Origin: Cyanobacteria bacterium SBLK
GTDB taxonomy: Bacteria > Cyanobacteriota > Cyanobacteriia > Cyanobacteriales > Spirulinaceae
NCBI GenBank assembly: GCA_017746715.1
Contig: JAGHZQ010000107.1
Span: 1-64,000 of the forward strand
Length of the DNA: 64,000 bases
Reading direction: 5' to 3'
Shown piece by piece: positions 61,240-64,000 of this stretch; the first letter of the stretch is position 1, and every line of letters begins with the position of its first letter. A program made the position numbers and the translations under genes. Under the pieces are notes generated by a model. That model was not told where the DNA came from. It was given only the letters and a program-made list of their open reading frames with translations, and did not search any database.

Positions 61240-62130
61240 ATGATGAACAATTGGTGGGAAATTAATGTTCTTTGCGAGCCGATCTTAGAAGATCTGGTCT
61301 TTTGGCGGTTGGAGGAATTTGGCTGTCAGGGGACGGCAAGCGAACGACAAGGCGAGTCTTTGTCAGTACGGGCATATTTTCCCCAAGATTTGGCGCGTTC
61401 TTTGGATTTGGCAGCTTTGTCTCTTTGGTTGCGCCAAGATGCTCTCGCCATCGAGATGCCTCTGCCTCTGACGCAATGGAAGTTGATCGATGAGGAAGAT
61501 TGGAGCAGCAGTTGGAAACAATATTGGCAGGCGCAGGAGGTGGGCGATCGCTTTCTCATTTATCCGGTTTGGCTGACTCCCCCGGAAGAAAGCGATCGCG
61601 CTATCATTCGCCTCGATCCGGGGGCGGCTTTTGGTACGGGGACTCACCCCACCACCCAACTCTGTTTGGAAGCTTTGGAAATGCGGATCGGAGACGATGA
61701 GGAAGGGGAAGCGATCGCCGATATCGGTTGCGGTTCTGGCATTCTCTCTATTGGGGCGGTTTTACTCGGTGCCAAGCAAGTTTATTCTGTAGATATCGAT
61801 CCGATGGCAGTAAAATCTACTGGCGTTAACCGAGATATCAATCAGATCGACTCCCAGCAGTTAATCGTGAAAAAAGGCAGCATCGATCGCATTCCCCAAT
61901 TGGCCGGCGGCCAAGTTGATGGTATCATTTGCAATATTTTGGCGGAAATCATCATTGAAATGATTCCCACCATGACGGAAATTACTAAGCCGAAAGGGTG
62001 GGGCATTTTAAGCGGCATTCTTCTCGACCAAGCTAAACCTATTGCCGATCGCCTCGAAGAACAGGGTTGGGTAGTCGCAACGCTCTGGAAGCGTCAGGAA
62101 TGGTGCTGTTTTAACGTGCGAAAACCTTGA
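61240..62130 (+). CDS. prmA: Ribosomal protein L11 methyltransferase
   Basis: PrmA trimethylates several lysines and the N-terminus of ribosomal protein L11. The 296-residue protein has the small N-terminal L11-recognition domain and a C-terminal class I methyltransferase domain with ADIGCGSGILSIGAVLLGA and GIICNILAEIIIEMIP. The normal GTGTHPTT loop is present (FGTGTHPTTQLCLEALE). It follows serA by 44 bases and may be co-transcribed; the serA-prmA order is common in cyanobacteria. Confidence 0.96.
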   Translation: MMNNWWEINVLCEPILEDLVFWRLEEFGCQGTASERQGESLSVRAYFPQDLARSLDLAALSLWLRQDALAIEMPLPLTQWKLIDEEDWSSSWKQYWQAQEVGDRFLIYPVWLTPPEESDRAIIRLDPGAAFGTGTHPTTQLCLEALEMRIGDDEEGEAIADIGCGSGILSIGAVLLGAKQVYSVDIDPMAVKSTGVNRDINQIDSQQLIVKKGSIDRIPQLAGGQVDGIICNILAEIIIEMIPTMTEITKPKGWGILSGILLDQAKPIADRLEEQGWVVATLWKRQEWCCFNVRKP

Positions 62131-62190
62131 CTTTGTAAATTCAAAATTCAGACTTCAAAATTCAAAATTTTGGTTTTTTTGCGATCGCTA

Positions 62191-63063
62191 TTAGTCCAAT
62201 AATCCCAGTTTAGCAAAACTTCGTCGCATTAATTCTTGGCGTTTTGGTAGATCGATTGAGTCTTGTAGATCGACATTCACGGCAAAGAAATAAACATTTT
62301 CATCTCGTTCTAGATAGCCGACATACCAACCAATTTTTCCTTGAAGGTCCCAACCCGTTTTTGCACGAATCGTATAATTGGGAGTTCGTTCTACAATCAT
62401 AATATCTTTGACAATTTCTATGGTTCGTTCTGAGAATGGCACGTTATTCTCGTATAAGCGCTGTAAAAACTGAATTTGCTCTTGAGGGGTAATACGTAAG
62501 GCTCCGCCCAGCCAGAACTTATCGATATCTTGCTGAGTTCCAATTACTTTATTGCCGTAATTCGCTTGCATTACCCATTTCTTCATGGTTTCGTATCCGG
62601 TTCTGCGAGCTAAAACTTGATAAAACCAAACGGCTGATATTTTGAAGGCTTCTCGCAAGTTCAAATCTCGATTCCAGATTGGAAAACTTCGTTCTACCCC
62701 ATCCCAAGTTAAAACGGAAATTTCATTGGCGATTGCTCCCGATTCTAGGGCAATTAAGGAATTGAGAATTTTAAATGTTGATGCCGGCGAAAAAGCCGTT
62801 ATATTGCGATCGGGGTTATGTTGATAAGTTTGTTGGTTGTTCGAATCGTAAATCAAGATAGAACCTTCAATATTTAAATCTTGAAAGCCATCTATAAAAT
62901 TGATATTTTGTTTCAAATTGAACTGCTTGTATTCTGGAGAACTCAAAGGAGTACGACTTTCTAAGATTGCCAGATTTGCCCCTGCGGGTTGAGCGATCGC
63001 GATGAAAATACCACCAGCGATCGGAAAAATTGCAAGAACAAAACGAACAAAGGGATTCATCAA
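62191..63063 (-). CDS. Class D (OXA-type) beta-lactamase family protein
   Basis: A 290-residue secreted serine enzyme. It has a signal peptide (about 1-28, ending PAGA), the catalytic STFK motif (ASTFKILNSL), the SxV-type SAVWFYQ, YGN and KTGW, all diagnostic of class D beta-lactamases. The WYVGYLE sequence after KTGW is typical. It could hydrolyse beta-lactams or serve as a peptidoglycan-active enzyme; chromosomal cyanobacterial homologues are often of unknown in vivo role. The gene stands alone. Confidence 0.93.
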   Translation of the reverse strand: MMNPFVRFVLAIFPIAGGIFIAIAQPAGANLAILESRTPLSSPEYKQFNLKQNINFIDGFQDLNIEGSILIYDSNNQQTYQHNPDRNITAFSPASTFKILNSLIALESGAIANEISVLTWDGVERSFPIWNRDLNLREAFKISAVWFYQVLARRTGYETMKKWVMQANYGNKVIGTQQDIDKFWLGGALRITPQEQIQFLQRLYENNVPFSERTIEIVKDIMIVERTPNYTIRAKTGWDLQGKIGWYVGYLERDENVYFFAVNVDLQDSIDLPKRQELMRRSFAKLGLLD

Positions 63064-63275
63064 AATTTAATTTTTAAATAGCTCATTGATTGTATCAACG
63101 ATTGCTATCTTGCATCCAAAACTTACGCTTTGTGGTACATTTAAACCATCTTGCCAAGTCGAAGTCGTTATGAGTATGATATGAAAAGACGGAATGAGTA
63201 TGAGTTTGACCTCATCACCGCAATCGATTTAGGATTTCTTAAGAATATCGGGTAGTAACCCAAGGAGACGCGATC

Positions 63276-63788
63276 GTGACAGTAGCACAAGCCGTTCAAC
63301 CCAAGACCGATTTCTATCCCACGCGGATCGATCTTGCCATTGATATTCGCACCGCAGTGGTAAGCATTCTCAGTCAAACCCTTGCCAGCAGTTTAGATTT
63401 AAAAACTCAAACCAAACAGGCACATTGGAATGTTAAGGGGACGGATTTTATTCAACTCCACGAACTGTTTGACGAAATGGCTTCGGAGTTGGAAGAATTT
63501 GTCGATATGGTGGCAGAACGCATTACCGCCCTCGGAGCCGTTGCCAAAGGAACCGCTCGAGTTGCCGCCGAAACGTCAATTTTGCCCGAATATCCCCTCG
63601 ATGCCGTTGGTGGTAAAGAACACCTCATTGCTCTCGCCGATCGCTATGCAGCCTATGGAAAGCACTTGCGAGAAGCCATCGATAAAACTGATGCTGCCGG
63701 GGATGCCGATACTGCCGATCTCTACACTGAAATTTCTCGAGCGATCGATAAACGCCTCTGGTTTTTAGAAGCACACTTAGTGGGTTAA
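63276..63788 (+). CDS. Dps family DNA-protecting ferritin-like protein
   Basis: A 170-residue ferritin-like protein that stores iron and protects DNA under oxidative stress by forming a twelve-subunit shell. The ferroxidase-site residues appear at KQAHWNVKG and ELFDEMASELEEFVD. The start is GTG, decided by AAGGAG seven bases upstream. The C-terminal part (YGKHLREAIDKTDAAGDADTADLYTEISRAIDKRLWFLEAH) fits the family. It is monocistronic. Confidence 0.93.
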   Translation: MTVAQAVQPKTDFYPTRIDLAIDIRTAVVSILSQTLASSLDLKTQTKQAHWNVKGTDFIQLHELFDEMASELEEFVDMVAERITALGAVAKGTARVAAETSILPEYPLDAVGGKEHLIALADRYAAYGKHLREAIDKTDAAGDADTADLYTEISRAIDKRLWFLEAHLVG

Positions 63789-63860
63789 TTCATTGGAAAT
63801 GCTTTGGAAGGCTCGTTTCGGCTTACTTCGACACCGCTCAGTACAAGTCGCTCAACGGCC

Positions 63861-64000
63861 TCAGGGCATCGCTGGTGATTGGTGACTGGTGACTGATGAT
63901 TGGTGAGCGGAAACCGATACGGGCGTTAAATTTTGGAAGGAATACCCCATTCCCCGTTCGGTAACAATAAATTCGGGTTGTTTGGGATCGGTTTCTATTT
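63861..64000 (-). CDS. OmpR/PhoB-type response regulator, C-terminal end (partial)
   Basis: The minus-strand frame entering from the right edge reads IETDPKQPEFIVTERGMGYSF, which is the winged-helix end of an OmpR/PhoB-family DNA-binding regulator. The remainder is outside the window. The last 24 residues come from simple repeats before the stop at 63861. Confidence 0.8.
   Translation of the reverse strand, partial: IETDPKQPEFIVTERGMGYSFQNLTPVSVSAHQSSVTSHQSPAMP
63872..63906. repeat. Heptanucleotide repeats at the end of a response-regulator gene
   Basis: GGTGATT, GGTGACT, GGTGACT, GATGATT and GGTGAG follow each other. On the minus strand they are translated as the tail of the regulator (HQSSVTSHQSP), so the simple repeat has replaced or extended its C-terminus. 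Confidence 0.8.

Noticed and set aside
1..64000. CRISPR arrays, tRNA and rRNA genes
   Set aside because: I looked for regularly spaced repeats and for tRNA-like T-arm sequences and found none. The repeats seen are tandem, nested or dispersed but not CRISPR-like.

Overview
The window is chromosomal DNA of a cyanobacterium. The evidence is the psbD-psbC photosystem II pair at the left edge, the very frequent HIP1 octamer (GCGATCGC), Uma2-type nucleases, a PEP-CTERM protein, NACHT and caspase-like proteins, large PAS/GAF hybrid kinases and short heptanucleotide repeats. Base composition is moderate. I cannot name the genus safely. No tRNA, rRNA or CRISPR array was seen.

Layout. 1-4.2 kb: psbD end, psbC, an Uma2 nuclease, ribD, a fragment of an AAA-like protein and a 42-residue membrane peptide. 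4.5-10 kb (minus strand): a redox and signalling cluster of Rieske protein, diheme peroxidase lipoprotein, hybrid histidine kinase and receiver-nucleotide cyclase. 10.2-13.5 kb: a broken NACHT NTPase gene whose P-loop domain is split by a large repeat-built coiled coil. 13.7-16.7 kb: a secreted subtilase and a PEP-CTERM DUF1194 protein. 17.2-21.4 kb: a tightly overlapping PP2C phosphatase / protein kinase / beta-helix-like operon. 21.8-28.7 kb: a Mo-nitrogenase C-terminal-domain protein, an AAA+ ATPase, a YbjN-domain protein, two tiny ORFs, a degenerate ADP-ribosylglycohydrolase, an MlaE permease and a second Uma2. 29-31.8 kb: an acyl-CoA synthetase (ADP-forming)/GNAT fusion.

32-36 kb is a small accessory zone: an IS605-type TnpB element carrying three in-frame palindromic mini-elements (one nested in another), a DUF433/DUF5615-type toxin-antitoxin pair, a small membrane-protein pair, and a decayed ParDE pair. 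36-44 kb: phasin-like protein, queF, a caspase fused to four GAF-like domains, a DUF4058 relic, an ABC-2 exporter, and small genes. 44-50 kb: a 1458-residue hybrid kinase followed by a receiver-GGDEF protein, then a URC4/Urg3-like gene. 51-54 kb: sulfatase and a GspE/PilB ATPase.

55.5-58.9 kb (minus strand) is the best candidate for an undescribed system: a methyltransferase-like protein, a non-intron reverse transcriptase with a long helical C-terminus, and a DEDDh exonuclease, overlapping or nearly so. 59-64 kb returns to housekeeping: a glycine-rich membrane protein, serA, prmA, a class D beta-lactamase, a Dps-like protein and the end of a response regulator.

Gene remnants (NACHT, ParDE, DUF4058, AAA-like fragment) and dispersed short repeats suggest an actively turning-over accessory genome between stable core blocks.
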